From GCA-2746605 sp963710615 (lineage in GTDB: Bacteria > Bacteroidota > Ignavibacteria > Ignavibacteriales > Melioribacteraceae), in the NCBI GenBank assembly GCA_963710615.1, contig CAVQBF010000002.1, positions 310,001 through 374,000 on the forward strand: a stretch of 64,000 bases of DNA, in the 5' to 3' direction. Under the pieces are notes generated by a model. That model worked only from the letters and a program-made list of their open reading frames with translations, had not been told where the DNA came from and did not search any database. This document shows, in pieces, positions 1-8,462 of this stretch (the stretch's first letter is position 1; each line of letters opens with the position of its first letter). Made by a program: the position numbers and the translations under genes.

Positions 1-7
1 ACCTTTT

Positions 8-1795
8 CTACTCTTCGTTATTTTCAAAAATTAAACTAATTAGTAAATCATTTATTTCTGGTTTGGGTGAATTATTTTCTGAAAAAACTTTCAATTTATT
101 TTCACTTACAACAAAAAGTGGGTGAATTAAATCAGAATTATATTTTTCTCTAAATTTATCAAATGAAAATTCCGAAGTAATTTTATTTGCTTTAACTATG
201 AGAGACTGATCATACTTTTCAATATCTAGGTAATTTAGTTTTTGAGAGGATAAAAAATTTCTTCTCATTCCTTTAGAAATATCTTGTTCAAGATTTGGTG
301 TAGTATTTATTTGAAAGACATTTGAATTACCGAAAATTTTAGTAAAGTAAATTGTCGCAAAAGAATTTATCCCTTTATTTGGCGTAAAACCAATAAACTT
401 TCCTATTCCTTGCAGATTCAACTGTTCAATAGTTTTTTCCGATACAATACTTCCAAAACATGTATCATAACCTTGTTGTCTAGCAATTGTTACTTTGTCC
501 CAACTGTTATCAACAAAAAGTACTCTAATCTTATGTTCTTTTAAAATATTATAAATTTGCATTCCTACTTTATTTATGCCAGCAATCAATATCCCTTGAG
601 GATCAGGATCAGACAATTTTAATAATTTTGCTAAAGGAATTGCACCTAATCCATAAACCAATATTGTAGCAATAATTACAATAAACATAATAGGCACAAG
701 TACATCTGCACCTTCATATCCATACATTGCCAACTCTAAGGAAAAAATTGATGCTACTGCAGCTGCAACAATTCCTCTTGGGGCCATAAATGATAAATAA
801 AGCTTTTCATTCCAAGTTAAATTGGAACCTAATGTAGAGAAGAAAATAGTTGCCGGTCTTATAACTATAATTAAAACAATAATAAATTGAATTGTCCCAA
901 GATTTATTAATTCCAGGTCAGATATTTTTAATCTGGCTGCTAATACTATAAAAAGTGAGGAAAGAAGAAGTACTCCTAAATTTTCTTTAAACTCAATAAT
1001 GTGTTCAATAAGAATTTGCTTTTGATTTGCTAAATAAATGCCCATTAAGGTTACAGCAAATAATCCACTTTCAGTTTGAATTACATTTGAGGAAGCAAAA
1101 ACCAAAACTAAAGTGGCAAGTGTCGCCGGATTTTGCAAGTAATCGGGAATATAATCTCTCTTAATCAGGTAAACTAAAACCCAAGCACCTAAAACACCTA
1201 TTAAACTGCTTATTACAAAAGTTTTAATCGCAATTAAAATAGCTGTATAAGTGGCTTCTGCAACGCCTGCTGCAATTATAATATCAAATACCAATAAAGC
1301 TAAGATTGCACCAATCGGATCGTTTACAATTCCTTCCCATTTTAATATGGAGTTAATCTGACCCTTTGGTTTTACTAATCTTAGTATAGGTATAATTACA
1401 GTTGGACCGGTAACAACTAAAATTGCACCGAGCAAGAATGCATAAATAAACGGTAAATTAATAAAATAATATGCTGCAGCTGTTGAAAGTGACCATGTTA
1501 TAACAGTCCCGATTGTAATTAAATTTCTTACAATTCCAAATACAGGTTTCAATTCAGATATCTTTAAACTTAGTCCGCCTTCAAATAAAATTATTGCAAC
1601 TGCAATTGAAACAAAAGGGAAGAGGAGATCGCCAAAAAATTCGTCCGGGCGTAATAAACCAGTAATTGGTCCCGCTAATAATCCAAAAACTAATAATAAT
1701 AAAATAGATGGGAGTTTGAAGTACCAAGAGATCCACTGTACAAAAATTCCAAATACAATTATTCCTGCTAATCCTATAAGTAAATTTTCAGCCAA
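8..1795 (-). CDS. CPA1-type Na+(K+)/H+ antiporter with C-terminal nucleotide-binding-like domain
   Basis: This 595-residue membrane protein probably exchanges Na+ or K+ for protons across the inner membrane. Residues 1-390 are almost continuously hydrophobic and suit about 12-13 transmembrane helices of the NhaP/CPA1 family; GPTVIIPILR and a VNDPIGA motif (the ND pair of the ion site) are visible. From about residue 400 a soluble Rossmann-like segment begins (GILIAGINKVG, then a VLFVDN strand), resembling a TrkA-N/RCK domain, so gating by a nucleotide or ion is possible. The stop codon lies 8 bases from the window edge, so the gene is complete. The adjoining arginine deiminase start is 1 base away in sense terms, suggesting co-transcription. 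Ion specificity cannot be read from sequence. Confidence 0.85.
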   Translation of the reverse strand: MAENLLIGLAGIIVFGIFVQWISWYFKLPSILLLLVFGLLAGPITGLLRPDEFFGDLLFPFVSIAVAIILFEGGLSLKISELKPVFGIVRNLITIGTVITWSLSTAAAYYFINLPFIYAFLLGAILVVTGPTVIIPILRLVKPKGQINSILKWEGIVNDPIGAILALLVFDIIIAAGVAEATYTAILIAIKTFVISSLIGVLGAWVLVYLIKRDYIPDYLQNPATLATLVLVFASSNVIQTESGLFAVTLMGIYLANQKQILIEHIIEFKENLGVLLLSSLFIVLAARLKISDLELINLGTIQFIIVLIIVIRPATIFFSTLGSNLTWNEKLYLSFMAPRGIVAAAVASIFSLELAMYGYEGADVLVPIMFIVIIATILVYGLGAIPLAKLLKLSDPDPQGILIAGINKVGMQIYNILKEHKIRVLFVDNSWDKVTIARQQGYDTCFGSIVSEKTIEQLNLQGIGKFIGFTPNKGINSFATIYFTKIFGNSNVFQINTTPNLEQDISKGMRRNFLSSQKLNYLDIEKYDQSLIVKANKITSEFSFDKFREKYNSDLIHPLFVVSENKLKVFSENNSPKPEINDLLISLIFENNEE

Positions 1796-1796
1796 T

Positions 1797-3041
1797 TTAT
1801 AGTTCTTTCCTGCTAACAGGCATTGTCATGCATCGGCATCCTCCGCCGCCCCTTGCAAGTTCAGCACCTTCAATTGTTATTAAATATTTATTATACTTTT
1901 CAAGCTTAACTTTATTGCTAATAATATCTTTTGCTTTCAAAACTTCAAATCCGTTTTTATTTATTTCCTCTATAGTATACTCATTTCTACTATAACCTAA
2001 AATTCTACCAGGACCAACTGCAAAAAAATTGGCTCCGCTATGCCATTGTTCCCGTTCTTGAGTCCACTCATCCTTATTACCACCACAATTGATTGGGTCA
2101 ATTTTCATCCCCAATTTAGAAAGAGCTGCCAGTAGATTCTTTTGTTCAGTTATTTTTTGCACTTTGCCATTTTTAATTGAAATGTGAACAGTTTCAAAAG
2201 CATGCTGGTTAAAAATAACCGGGGGGTAAACCAAGCACTTATCATTATCCAACAGAGTAAAAACCATATCAAGATGAATAAATGATTCCGGTTCTTTGGG
2301 TAATACCTGCACTATAATATTCATATCCCTTTTTAGCTCTTTAAACTTTTCAATAAGGTAATCAATTCCATGTGTTGTTGTTCGAGCTCCGGTTCCAACC
2401 AAAATAATATCATGTCTCGCAATTAAAATATCTCCGCCTTCAATTGTAATATTTTCAATTTTAGTATTAATACTTGGATTTATTGTTTCTGTTTCAAAAA
2501 TATTAGTGCAGTTGAAAATGGCTTCCATAATTATTGCTTCTCTCTCACGTACCTTATTTGCCAACTTTCCAATTATTACCTTTTCATTTATTGATATTGA
2601 TGCGTCGCGAGTAAAGAAAAAATTATGAAGTGGCTGTAGCTGATACCTGCTTTCACTCAGAAAATTAGTAAGGTTACTGTTTTTAGCAATTGGTACACCT
2701 TCAATTAATTCTGTGGCTAATCTGTCTGGTGATTTTTCTAAAAGGTCATCATAAATATTTTCAACATCTTCATTTTTACAAATAGTACTAATTAGCTTTT
2801 TCTTTGAATTTTCGTCTGATAAAACAGTTTTTAATAAGTCAGAAACCTCAAAAACATTTGTGAGTTTTTTAAGAACTTTCTTAAATTGAGAATATTCATT
2901 AGAAGCAACGGACAGATTTAAAATATCACTGTATAATGCTCTTTCTGCATTCTGAGGAGTCATATTTTCAACTTCGGGACCAGGCGTGTGAATTATTACA
3001 CCTTCAATTTCTCCAATTTCTGAATTCACATTTATTTTCAT
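1797..3041 (-). CDS. arcA: Arginine deiminase
   Basis: This enzyme hydrolyses L-arginine to citrulline and ammonia in the cytoplasm. The 414-residue length is that of the family. It opens with the typical segment EIEGVIIHTPGPEVENMTPQ, has FTRDAS and HLDMVFT motifs, and ends in GGGGCRCMTMPVSRKEL, where Cys404 (in RCMTMP) aligns with the nucleophile. The gene lies between an M29 aminopeptidase and a cation antiporter on the same strand with short gaps. No ornithine carbamoyltransferase (arcB) or carbamate kinase (arcC) is nearby, so a complete deiminase pathway would need genes elsewhere. Producing ammonia beside a proton antiporter suggests a role in pH or nitrogen homeostasis; that is inference. 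Confidence 0.93.
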   Translation of the reverse strand: MKINVNSEIGEIEGVIIHTPGPEVENMTPQNAERALYSDILNLSVASNEYSQFKKVLKKLTNVFEVSDLLKTVLSDENSKKKLISTICKNEDVENIYDDLLEKSPDRLATELIEGVPIAKNSNLTNFLSESRYQLQPLHNFFFTRDASISINEKVIIGKLANKVREREAIIMEAIFNCTNIFETETINPSINTKIENITIEGGDILIARHDIILVGTGARTTTHGIDYLIEKFKELKRDMNIIVQVLPKEPESFIHLDMVFTLLDNDKCLVYPPVIFNQHAFETVHISIKNGKVQKITEQKNLLAALSKLGMKIDPINCGGNKDEWTQEREQWHSGANFFAVGPGRILGYSRNEYTIEEINKNGFEVLKAKDIISNKVKLEKYNKYLITIEGAELARGGGGCRCMTMPVSRKEL

Positions 3042-3059
3042 TATTATCCTCTGGACAAA

Positions 3060-4241
3060 TCAAGAATTTTTAGGTACAACCCAAATGTTATCTTTTTGTT
3101 CAAGTTTTACATCATCAAAATAGACAGCTTTTCCAACACCGCCTGGACGAAAATCTGTTACAATGTCGACATGCTGAGCAGATTTATTCATTATTCCTTC
3201 CGCTAAATACTGATCAAGCGGCTTTTCATCTGTGTTGTAGCAGTTTGGATAACTGGCACCAATTGCAATATGCAATGTACCACCGACTTTCTCAACAAAC
3301 AACGGATGCTTCAAAACTTTTTCTATACCGTTATTCATTCCTAATGCTACTTCTCCTAATCTGTGCGAACCTTCGTCAGTTTCAATTATCTTTGCAAGTG
3401 CAGCGTTTCCTAATTTAGCTGAATATTCAATAATCTTTCCATCGTTAAACTTTAGGTAAATTCCTTGAATTAAAGCGCCACCTTGAAAAACTGGAAGATC
3501 AACATAAATTTCACCCTGAACTGTATTTGCATCGGGACTTGTGTAAACTTCTCCATCGGGAAAATTTCTTTTACCTGTGCACTTAATTATATAATGATCA
3601 GCAATATTCATTTTTAATTGAAACAATTTTTTAGTTTCGGGATGTTCGGTTTCAATAGTTATTGTTTTACTTTTATTCATTATTTGATAAATATCTTCTT
3701 CAATATTCTCAAGAAGCTGTGGATTTACTGTTGATGCATTAACAATAACATTTGTGTATTCCTCAAGTGTCAGATCTTCCATTTTTGCAAAAGCTTCAGT
3801 TGGAAAAAGTGTAAGTACCCAAGGTTTGTTCAAACGAATATTCTTAATAGGCTCATCTGCTCTCATTACAGCTTGTGCCAGTTCATCATTCTGACCTTTG
3901 AAAAGATCCGGATTTTCCGTTCCCAAAATTTCAATAAATTTTGTCATATTCTTGTAACGATCAATCTGCCATTGCGGTACTTTATTAATCTTTTCTAAAG
4001 TTCCATATTTTGCAATTGAAGCTCCCCAAACTTTTCCTCTGTCATTATCCGGTGGAACTAAATTAACATCTGCAACTGCCCCAGCAGCAAATATTTTATC
4101 TTGAAGAACAGAAATCAATGGCCAACAAATTTTTTCACCTTTTAGCATTACAACATCATCCGTGGTCAATCCCTCTAACGAGTAATTAATTAGATAGTCA
4201 GCCCAAATATTTAAGTCTTTTTCACTTATTAAATTTTTCAT
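3060..4241 (-). CDS. M29 family aminopeptidase (PepS/AmpS-like)
   Basis: A 393-residue metallo-aminopeptidase that would remove N-terminal residues from peptides in the cytoplasm. It matches the thermophilic aminopeptidase M29 family along its length: VVMLKG near the N-terminus, RNFPDGEVYTSP carrying a metal-ligand Glu, DEGSHRLGEVALG with further acidic ligands, and TLHIAIGASYPNC with the ligand His. There is no signal peptide. It is probably the first gene of a minus-strand group with arcA and the antiporter, which could link peptide breakdown to arginine catabolism. The start at 4241 follows the upstream intergenic region shared with divergent arsR. Confidence 0.88.
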   Translation of the reverse strand: MKNLISEKDLNIWADYLINYSLEGLTTDDVVMLKGEKICWPLISVLQDKIFAAGAVADVNLVPPDNDRGKVWGASIAKYGTLEKINKVPQWQIDRYKNMTKFIEILGTENPDLFKGQNDELAQAVMRADEPIKNIRLNKPWVLTLFPTEAFAKMEDLTLEEYTNVIVNASTVNPQLLENIEEDIYQIMNKSKTITIETEHPETKKLFQLKMNIADHYIIKCTGKRNFPDGEVYTSPDANTVQGEIYVDLPVFQGGALIQGIYLKFNDGKIIEYSAKLGNAALAKIIETDEGSHRLGEVALGMNNGIEKVLKHPLFVEKVGGTLHIAIGASYPNCYNTDEKPLDQYLAEGIMNKSAQHVDIVTDFRPGGVGKAVYFDDVKLEQKDNIWVVPKNS

Positions 4242-4339
4242 GATAACCTGCTTTTAATTTATACCCTAATATAAATAAATTTAAGGTTATTAGACTTTTC
4301 TGATTTTTGTCGTGGTTCAATTTTTATGTATATATTTTC

Positions 4340-4370
4340 TTGACATTTAATTTGCTTATAAATACATTTC
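4340..4370 (+). promoter_or_regulatory. Predicted arsR promoter, Bacteroidota-like geometry
   Basis: TTGACA begins at 4340. TACATTTC lies at 4363-4370, so TTG, 20 bases and TAnnTTTC are found in the arrangement of the Bacteroidota -33/-7 promoter (TTG...TAnnTTTG). The downstream element overlaps the ArsR operator, a layout that suits repression. The start site has not been measured. Confidence 0.5.
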
Positions 4371-4385
4371 GATAAATAACGAAAT
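4366..4385 (+). promoter_or_regulatory. Predicted ArsR operator 1
   Basis: An inverted repeat with arms ATTTCG and CGAAAT around an 8-base AT-rich centre overlaps the predicted promoter and the first arsR start codon (4384). A related perfect palindrome precedes the second gene, which supports both being ArsR sites. Confidence 0.55.
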
Positions 4386-4734
4386 GAAAATGGATAACTC
4401 TACTCAATTATTTAAAGCATTATCAGATAAAAATCGACTTAGAATTCTTAAAGCTCTTCAATCAAAAGTTTTATGTGTTTGTGAAATCAGAGAATTATTG
4501 CAATTAGCAAATTCAACAGTTTCTCAGCATTTAAAAATTTTAAAGGAGGCGGGATTTATTGTTGAAGAAAAAGATGGTAAATGGATCAATTATTTGATAA
4601 ACCCGCGACCAAAGGATCCAAGGGTAAATTCAATTTTGGGTAGTTTGGACTTTTGGATAAATGACAGTCAATTAATTATGAAAGATTCTGAAGTTGTGTG
4701 CTGTTTAAATAGAGAAGACATTTGTAAAAATTAA
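4384..4734 (+). CDS. arsR: ArsR-family arsenic-responsive repressor
   Basis: A 116-residue winged-helix repressor expected to leave DNA on binding As(III). The N-terminal TQLFKALSDKNRLRILKAL is the family signature, and VLCVCEI (Cys31 and Cys33) matches the ELCVCDL arsenite-binding site in the recognition-helix region; NSTVSQHLKILKEAGF is the DNA-binding helix. Another cysteine pair (VVCC) and one more Cys lie near the C-terminus and may complete the metal site. It is the first gene of the arsenic operon. The start could be 4384 or the ATG at 4390; neither has a clear Shine-Dalgarno sequence, because the operator occupies that space. Confidence 0.9.
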   Translation: MKMDNSTQLFKALSDKNRLRILKALQSKVLCVCEIRELLQLANSTVSQHLKILKEAGFIVEEKDGKWINYLINPRPKDPRVNSILGSLDFWINDSQLIMKDSEVVCCLNREDICKN

Positions 4735-4754
4735 AAATATTTTTTCTTATATGA

Positions 4755-4770
4755 TTCGTTAATTAACGAA
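4755..4770 (+). promoter_or_regulatory. Predicted ArsR operator 2 (perfect palindrome)
   Basis: TTCGTTAATTAACGAA is a perfect 16-base palindrome 20 bases upstream of the permease gene. It shares TAACGAAATGAAAATG exactly (4764-4779) with the arsR operator and start (4377-4392), so this site appears to be a duplicate of the arsR control region, including a vestigial ATG AAA ATG. Confidence 0.6.
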
Positions 4771-4790
4771 ATGAAAATGCGAATTTAATT

Positions 4791-6092
4791 ATGAATTGGA
4801 AGGAGCAGTATAAAAGTTTTTTATGGATTTTAGGTTTTTTTCTATTTGCATATTTAATGCCCATAGAATCTGAAACTTTTGAGAATGCGATTTATGAATC
4901 ACTTGTCTTAGCAAAATGGTATGCTCAGGAGCATGTTGTACTTTGTTTGGTTCCCGCTTTTTTTATTGCAGGGGTAATAGCTGTATTTGTAAGTCAGAAT
5001 GCAGTAATTAAATATTTAGGTGCGAAAGCGAAAAAATGGGTTGCATATTTGGTCGCTTCTGTCTCAGGCACAATTTTAGCTGTCTGTTCATGTACGGTTT
5101 TGCCATTATTTTCAGGGATACATAAGCGGGGAGCAGGTTTAGGACCAGCTATTGCATTTTTGTATTCCGGACCTGCAATTAATATTTTGGCAATTATTCT
5201 GACCATGAGAATTCTGGGAATGGAACTAGGAATTGCTAGAATTATCGGTGCCGTTTCCTTCAGTGCTATTATTGGATTAATAATGAGCCTCATTTATAGA
5301 AAAGAAGAGAAAGAGCGAGAGGATAGTCAGCTTGCTATGCCGGATATGGAAGAGGATAGACCGATTTGGCAGACAGCATTTCACTTTTTTATTTTAGTCG
5401 CGGTATTGGTATTTGCAAATTGGGGAAAACCTGACACTAATGAAGGATTTTGGTTTTGGATGTTTTCAAATAAATGGCTGTTGACCGGAATATTCGGATT
5501 AGGAATTAGTTTATCACTAATATTTATTTTAAAGCTTAATAAAATTTATGTGGTTCTGGGATCGATTACAGTCTTAATGCTTTCAATATTATTCCATGAT
5601 CAGCCTCTTATTCCATTTGGTTCAGCAATAGTTATTCTTACATTAATCCTGACTTTTAGTGAAGGTGAGCCCAATGAATGGCTGGGAGAAAGCTGGGGAT
5701 TCGCTAAGCAAATTATGCCTTTACTTGGAGCAGGTGTATTGGTCGCTGGGTTTTTGCTTGGTTCACCTGAAGGAGGAAATGGTATTATTCCAAATGAATG
5801 GATATCAAATATGGTAGGCGGGAATTCTATATTTGCTAATTTCTTTGCATCAATAACCGGCGCATTCATGTACTTCGCCACACTTACAGAAATTCCTATT
5901 CTTCAAGGTTTAATAAACGGAGGAATGGGGAAGGGACCGGCTCTGGCATTATTGCTAGCAGGACCAGCATTATCTCTTCCAAATATGCTAGTAATTCGAA
6001 GCGTAATCGGTACTCAAAAAACAACGGTATATGTTGTACTAGTTGTTATAATGTCTACAATATCTGGATTGATTTACGGATCAATTTTTTAA
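4791..6092 (+). CDS. ArsP/YraQ-family permease (organoarsenical efflux candidate)
   Basis: A 433-residue inner-membrane permease of the ArsP_1 (DUF318) family. About 8-10 transmembrane stretches are visible, with the family motif SCTVLPLFSGIHKRGAG followed by GPAIAFLYSGPAINILA, and a related second half ending GPALALLLAGPALSLPNML. Characterised ArsP proteins export trivalent methyl- and aromatic arsenicals. ArsM, encoded in the same operon, would generate methylated arsenicals, which makes that substrate plausible. It sits between arsR and a redox-active disulfide protein, with its own palindromic operator upstream. Some homologues have other substrates, so the name arsP is inferred from context. 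Confidence 0.8.
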   Translation: MNWKEQYKSFLWILGFFLFAYLMPIESETFENAIYESLVLAKWYAQEHVVLCLVPAFFIAGVIAVFVSQNAVIKYLGAKAKKWVAYLVASVSGTILAVCSCTVLPLFSGIHKRGAGLGPAIAFLYSGPAINILAIILTMRILGMELGIARIIGAVSFSAIIGLIMSLIYRKEEKEREDSQLAMPDMEEDRPIWQTAFHFFILVAVLVFANWGKPDTNEGFWFWMFSNKWLLTGIFGLGISLSLIFILKLNKIYVVLGSITVLMLSILFHDQPLIPFGSAIVILTLILTFSEGEPNEWLGESWGFAKQIMPLLGAGVLVAGFLLGSPEGGNGIIPNEWISNMVGGNSIFANFFASITGAFMYFATLTEIPILQGLINGGMGKGPALALLLAGPALSLPNMLVIRSVIGTQKTTVYVVLVVIMSTISGLIYGSIF

Positions 6093-6104
6093 AAGGAGAA
6101 CATT

Positions 6105-6356
6105 ATGTTGAATATTAAAGTTGTAGGAAGCGGATGTCCAAATTGCCAAAAATTAGAAGCTTTATGTAAAGAAGTCGTAAATGAAAGTAATATTAAAGCA
6201 AATTTAGAAAAGGTAACTGAAATAAATAGATTTTCTGATTTAGGCGTAATGATGACACCCGGATTAATCGTAAATGATAAAGTGTTAAGTCAAGGTAAAA
6301 TTCCAACTAAATCTACTTTATCCCGTTGGCTTGAAAATGAAAACAATAATATTTAA
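6105..6356 (+). CDS. Redox-active disulfide protein (thioredoxin-like, CPNC)
   Basis: An 83-residue cytoplasmic mini-thioredoxin of the redox-active disulfide protein 2 family. The N-terminal beta strand leads into GSGCPNCQKLE, with both cysteines of a CxxC site, and MMTPGLIVNDKVLSQGKIP carries the cis-Pro loop. The Shine-Dalgarno AAAGGAG precedes the ATG. Such proteins commonly accompany ArsP-type permeases and may keep thiols reduced or pass arsenic to the permease; the precise role is not known. A second, clearly related copy lies at 7804 in the same operon. Confidence 0.8.
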   Translation: MLNIKVVGSGCPNCQKLEALCKEVVNESNIKANLEKVTEINRFSDLGVMMTPGLIVNDKVLSQGKIPTKSTLSRWLENENNNI

Positions 6357-6380
6357 GAATCTATTTGAATAAAAATTGTT

Positions 6381-6674
6381 ATGAAACTCAAAGTTGAATT
6401 TCAATACGTTAATAAGTGCCCAAAAGTTGGTGAAATGGCTGTTAATATCAAGAGCGCCGTCTCGGAATTAGATTTTGAAATTGAATATGTTGAAAAAGTA
6501 TTAGACGGAGAGGATAAAAATATCAAAAGTTTCGGATGTCCTTCTTTATTGGTAAATGGCAGAGATTTAATGGGGAAAGTAAAATGTAAAATAGATGGAC
6601 CATTTTGCAGAGTATACCCTAAAGGGATGCCAACGGTTGAAGAAATTAAAAACTTTATTATTTACAGTTATTAA
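6381..6674 (+). CDS. Small thioredoxin-fold protein of the arsenic operon
   Basis: A 97-residue protein whose pattern (beta strand, NKCPK at the active-site position, later FGCPSLLVNGRDL and CRVYPKGMPTVEEI) looks like a degenerate thioredoxin fold. Similar small proteins sit beside metal-resistance genes in other bacteria. The active-site motif has one cysteine rather than CxxC; additional cysteines (GCP, VKCK, FCR) could bind As(III) or form disulfides. I do not recognise a named function. Its position between two redox proteins and ACR3 implies thiol or arsenic handling. Confidence 0.6.
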   Translation: MKLKVEFQYVNKCPKVGEMAVNIKSAVSELDFEIEYVEKVLDGEDKNIKSFGCPSLLVNGRDLMGKVKCKIDGPFCRVYPKGMPTVEEIKNFIIYSY

Positions 6675-6689
6675 AAAGAAAGGAAGTAA

Positions 6690-7775
6690 ATGAGCAGTTT
6701 AACAAAAAAACTCTCTTTTTTAGATAGATATCTTACACTTTGGATTTTTCTAGCAATGTTCTTTGGTGTTTTGTCGGGTTACTTATTCCCTACTTTTGCA
6801 AAGTTTTGGGATTCTTTCAGTGTTGGGACCACTAATATACCCATTGCAATTGGATTAATTCTCATGATGTATCCGCCATTAGCCAAAGTAAAATATGAAG
6901 AATTGCCAGATGTTTTCAAAGATGTAAAAGTCTTATCCTTATCATTAATTCAGAATTGGCTTATCGGTCCAGTTTTAATGTTTTTATTAGCAATAATTTT
7001 CCTTCAAGATTATCCCGAATATATGGCCGGGTTAATTTTAATAGGATTAGCAAGATGTATTGCAATGGTAATTGTTTGGAACCAGCTAGCTAAAGGTGAC
7101 ACTGAGTATGCAGCCGGACTTGTTGCATTTAACTCAATATTTCAAGTATTATTTTTTTCATTATATGCTTATGTATTTTTAACAATTCTCCCTTCATTGT
7201 TTGGACTACAAACTTTTACAGTTGATATAACGATAGGTCAAATTGCAGAAAGTGTTTTAATTTATTTAGGTATACCATTTTTTGGCGGAATGCTAACAAG
7301 GTTTATAGCATTAAAAGTGAAAACAAAGGAATGGTACGAAAAGAAATTCATACCAAAAATATCACCAATAACATTAATCGCATTGCTATTTACAATTTTT
7401 GTAATGTTCTCGCTTAAAGGAGAATATATTGTACAACTGCCATTTGATGTTGTAAGAATTGCTATACCGCTGGTTATCTACTTTGTAATAATGTTTTTTG
7501 TTTCTTTTTATATGGGCAGAAAAGTTGGGGCGGATTACTCAAAGACGGCGACGCTATCATTTACAGCAGCAAGTAACAATTTTGAGTTAGCCATTGCAGT
7601 AGCCATTGCGGTCTTTGGAATAAATAGTGGGGAAGCATTTGCCGCTGTGATCGGACCTTTAGTAGAAGTCCCAGTTCTCATTGCTTTAGTAAATGTTTCT
7701 CTATGGTTGCAAAGGAAATATTTTAAGGGAGAAGTTGACGAAGGAACTGTAAAAGCACCTAATGTGTGCCTTTAA
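6690..7775 (+). CDS. acr3: ACR3-family arsenite efflux permease
   Basis: A 361-residue inner-membrane carrier that exports As(OH)3 or arsenite. It has the family's ten-helix hydrophobic profile and length. The segment GLARCIAMVIVWNQLAKGD contains Cys123, at the position of the essential Cys of ACR3 proteins, and the end of the protein has the SFTAASNNFELAIAVAI motif of the family. The Shine-Dalgarno AAAGGAAG precedes the start. It is the main arsenite exporter of the operon; ArsC upstream in the pathway would provide arsenite from arsenate. No ArsA ATPase is encoded here, so export is probably driven by the membrane potential. Confidence 0.93.
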   Translation: MSSLTKKLSFLDRYLTLWIFLAMFFGVLSGYLFPTFAKFWDSFSVGTTNIPIAIGLILMMYPPLAKVKYEELPDVFKDVKVLSLSLIQNWLIGPVLMFLLAIIFLQDYPEYMAGLILIGLARCIAMVIVWNQLAKGDTEYAAGLVAFNSIFQVLFFSLYAYVFLTILPSLFGLQTFTVDITIGQIAESVLIYLGIPFFGGMLTRFIALKVKTKEWYEKKFIPKISPITLIALLFTIFVMFSLKGEYIVQLPFDVVRIAIPLVIYFVIMFFVSFYMGRKVGADYSKTATLSFTAASNNFELAIAVAIAVFGINSGEAFAAVIGPLVEVPVLIALVNVSLWLQRKYFKGEVDEGTVKAPNVCL

Positions 7776-7803
7776 ATAATTATAAAAACAAAAGGTAAAA
7801 AGT

Positions 7804-8043
7804 ATGACAGTTATTAAAATATTAGGTACCGGTTGCAAAAAATGTCAAACATTAGAAACCAAAGTAAAAGATTTAGTAACAGCAAATGGAATTGATGCTG
7901 TTGTAGAAAAAGTAACCGACATAAATAAAATGATGGATTATGGAATAATGATGACTCCGGCACTTGTAATTAATGAAGAAGTTAAAAGTACAGGTGTTAT
8001 ACCTAAAGATGATCAAATCTTAACATGGATAAATGGAGAATAA
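7804..8043 (+). CDS. Redox-active disulfide protein (thioredoxin-like, CKKC)
   Basis: A 79-residue mini-thioredoxin closely related to the one at 6105: GTGCKKCQTLE carries the CxxC site, and YGIMMTPALVINEEVKSTGVIP has the cis-Pro loop. The two copies share spacing and most motif residues, but the active-site dipeptide is basic (KK) here and PN in the other, which would change redox potential or partner choice. The gene follows acr3 and precedes an exported thioredoxin and CcdA, so the two paralogues may serve different transporters or compartments; that is inference. Confidence 0.8.
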   Translation: MTVIKILGTGCKKCQTLETKVKDLVTANGIDAVVEKVTDINKMMDYGIMMTPALVINEEVKSTGVIPKDDQILTWINGE

Positions 8044-8045
8044 TA

Positions 8046-8462
8046 ATGAAGAGTTTAATCAAATTTCAAAACTTATTTCTTATTGCATTTCTAATACTTT
8101 TTCTGCCAATATCTTTTTGGGCGCAGGAGAAGGAAGAAGATACACAACCGCCAAAAAAGAATGCTAAGATTACTTTTGTTGAACTCGGTTCAGTTAACTG
8201 CATCCCTTGCAAAAAAATGCAGCCAATAATGGATTCCATTGAAGAAAAGTATGGTGATCAAATAGAAGTAATATTTTATGATGTATGGAAAACTGAAGGA
8301 AAACCTTATGCAAGTAAATATGGCATTAGATTAATTCCAACTCAAGTGTTCTTAGATAAAAATGGTAATGAATTTCATAGGCATGAAGGGTTTTATCCGG
8401 AAAAAGAAATAGATAAAATACTTCAAGAGAAAGGATTGACACCTAAAGCAGAAATTAAATGA
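8046..8462 (+). CDS. Exported thioredoxin-family protein
   Basis: A 138-residue thioredoxin with an N-terminal signal segment (MKSLIKFQ, then a hydrophobic stretch ending near SFWAQ), placing it in the periplasm. The active site CIPC is at Cys52 and Cys55, and RLIPTQVFLDKNGNE is the cis-Pro region with a typical following strand. A start at 8025 is possible, but it would overlap the preceding gene by 19 bases and put charged residues ahead of the signal peptide, so 8046 is preferred. The next gene, ccdA-like, overlaps its end by 4 bases (ATGA); CcdA would deliver electrons to this thioredoxin. Confidence 0.82.
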   Translation: MKSLIKFQNLFLIAFLILFLPISFWAQEKEEDTQPPKKNAKITFVELGSVNCIPCKKMQPIMDSIEEKYGDQIEVIFYDVWKTEGKPYASKYGIRLIPTQVFLDKNGNEFHRHEGFYPEKEIDKILQEKGLTPKAEIK

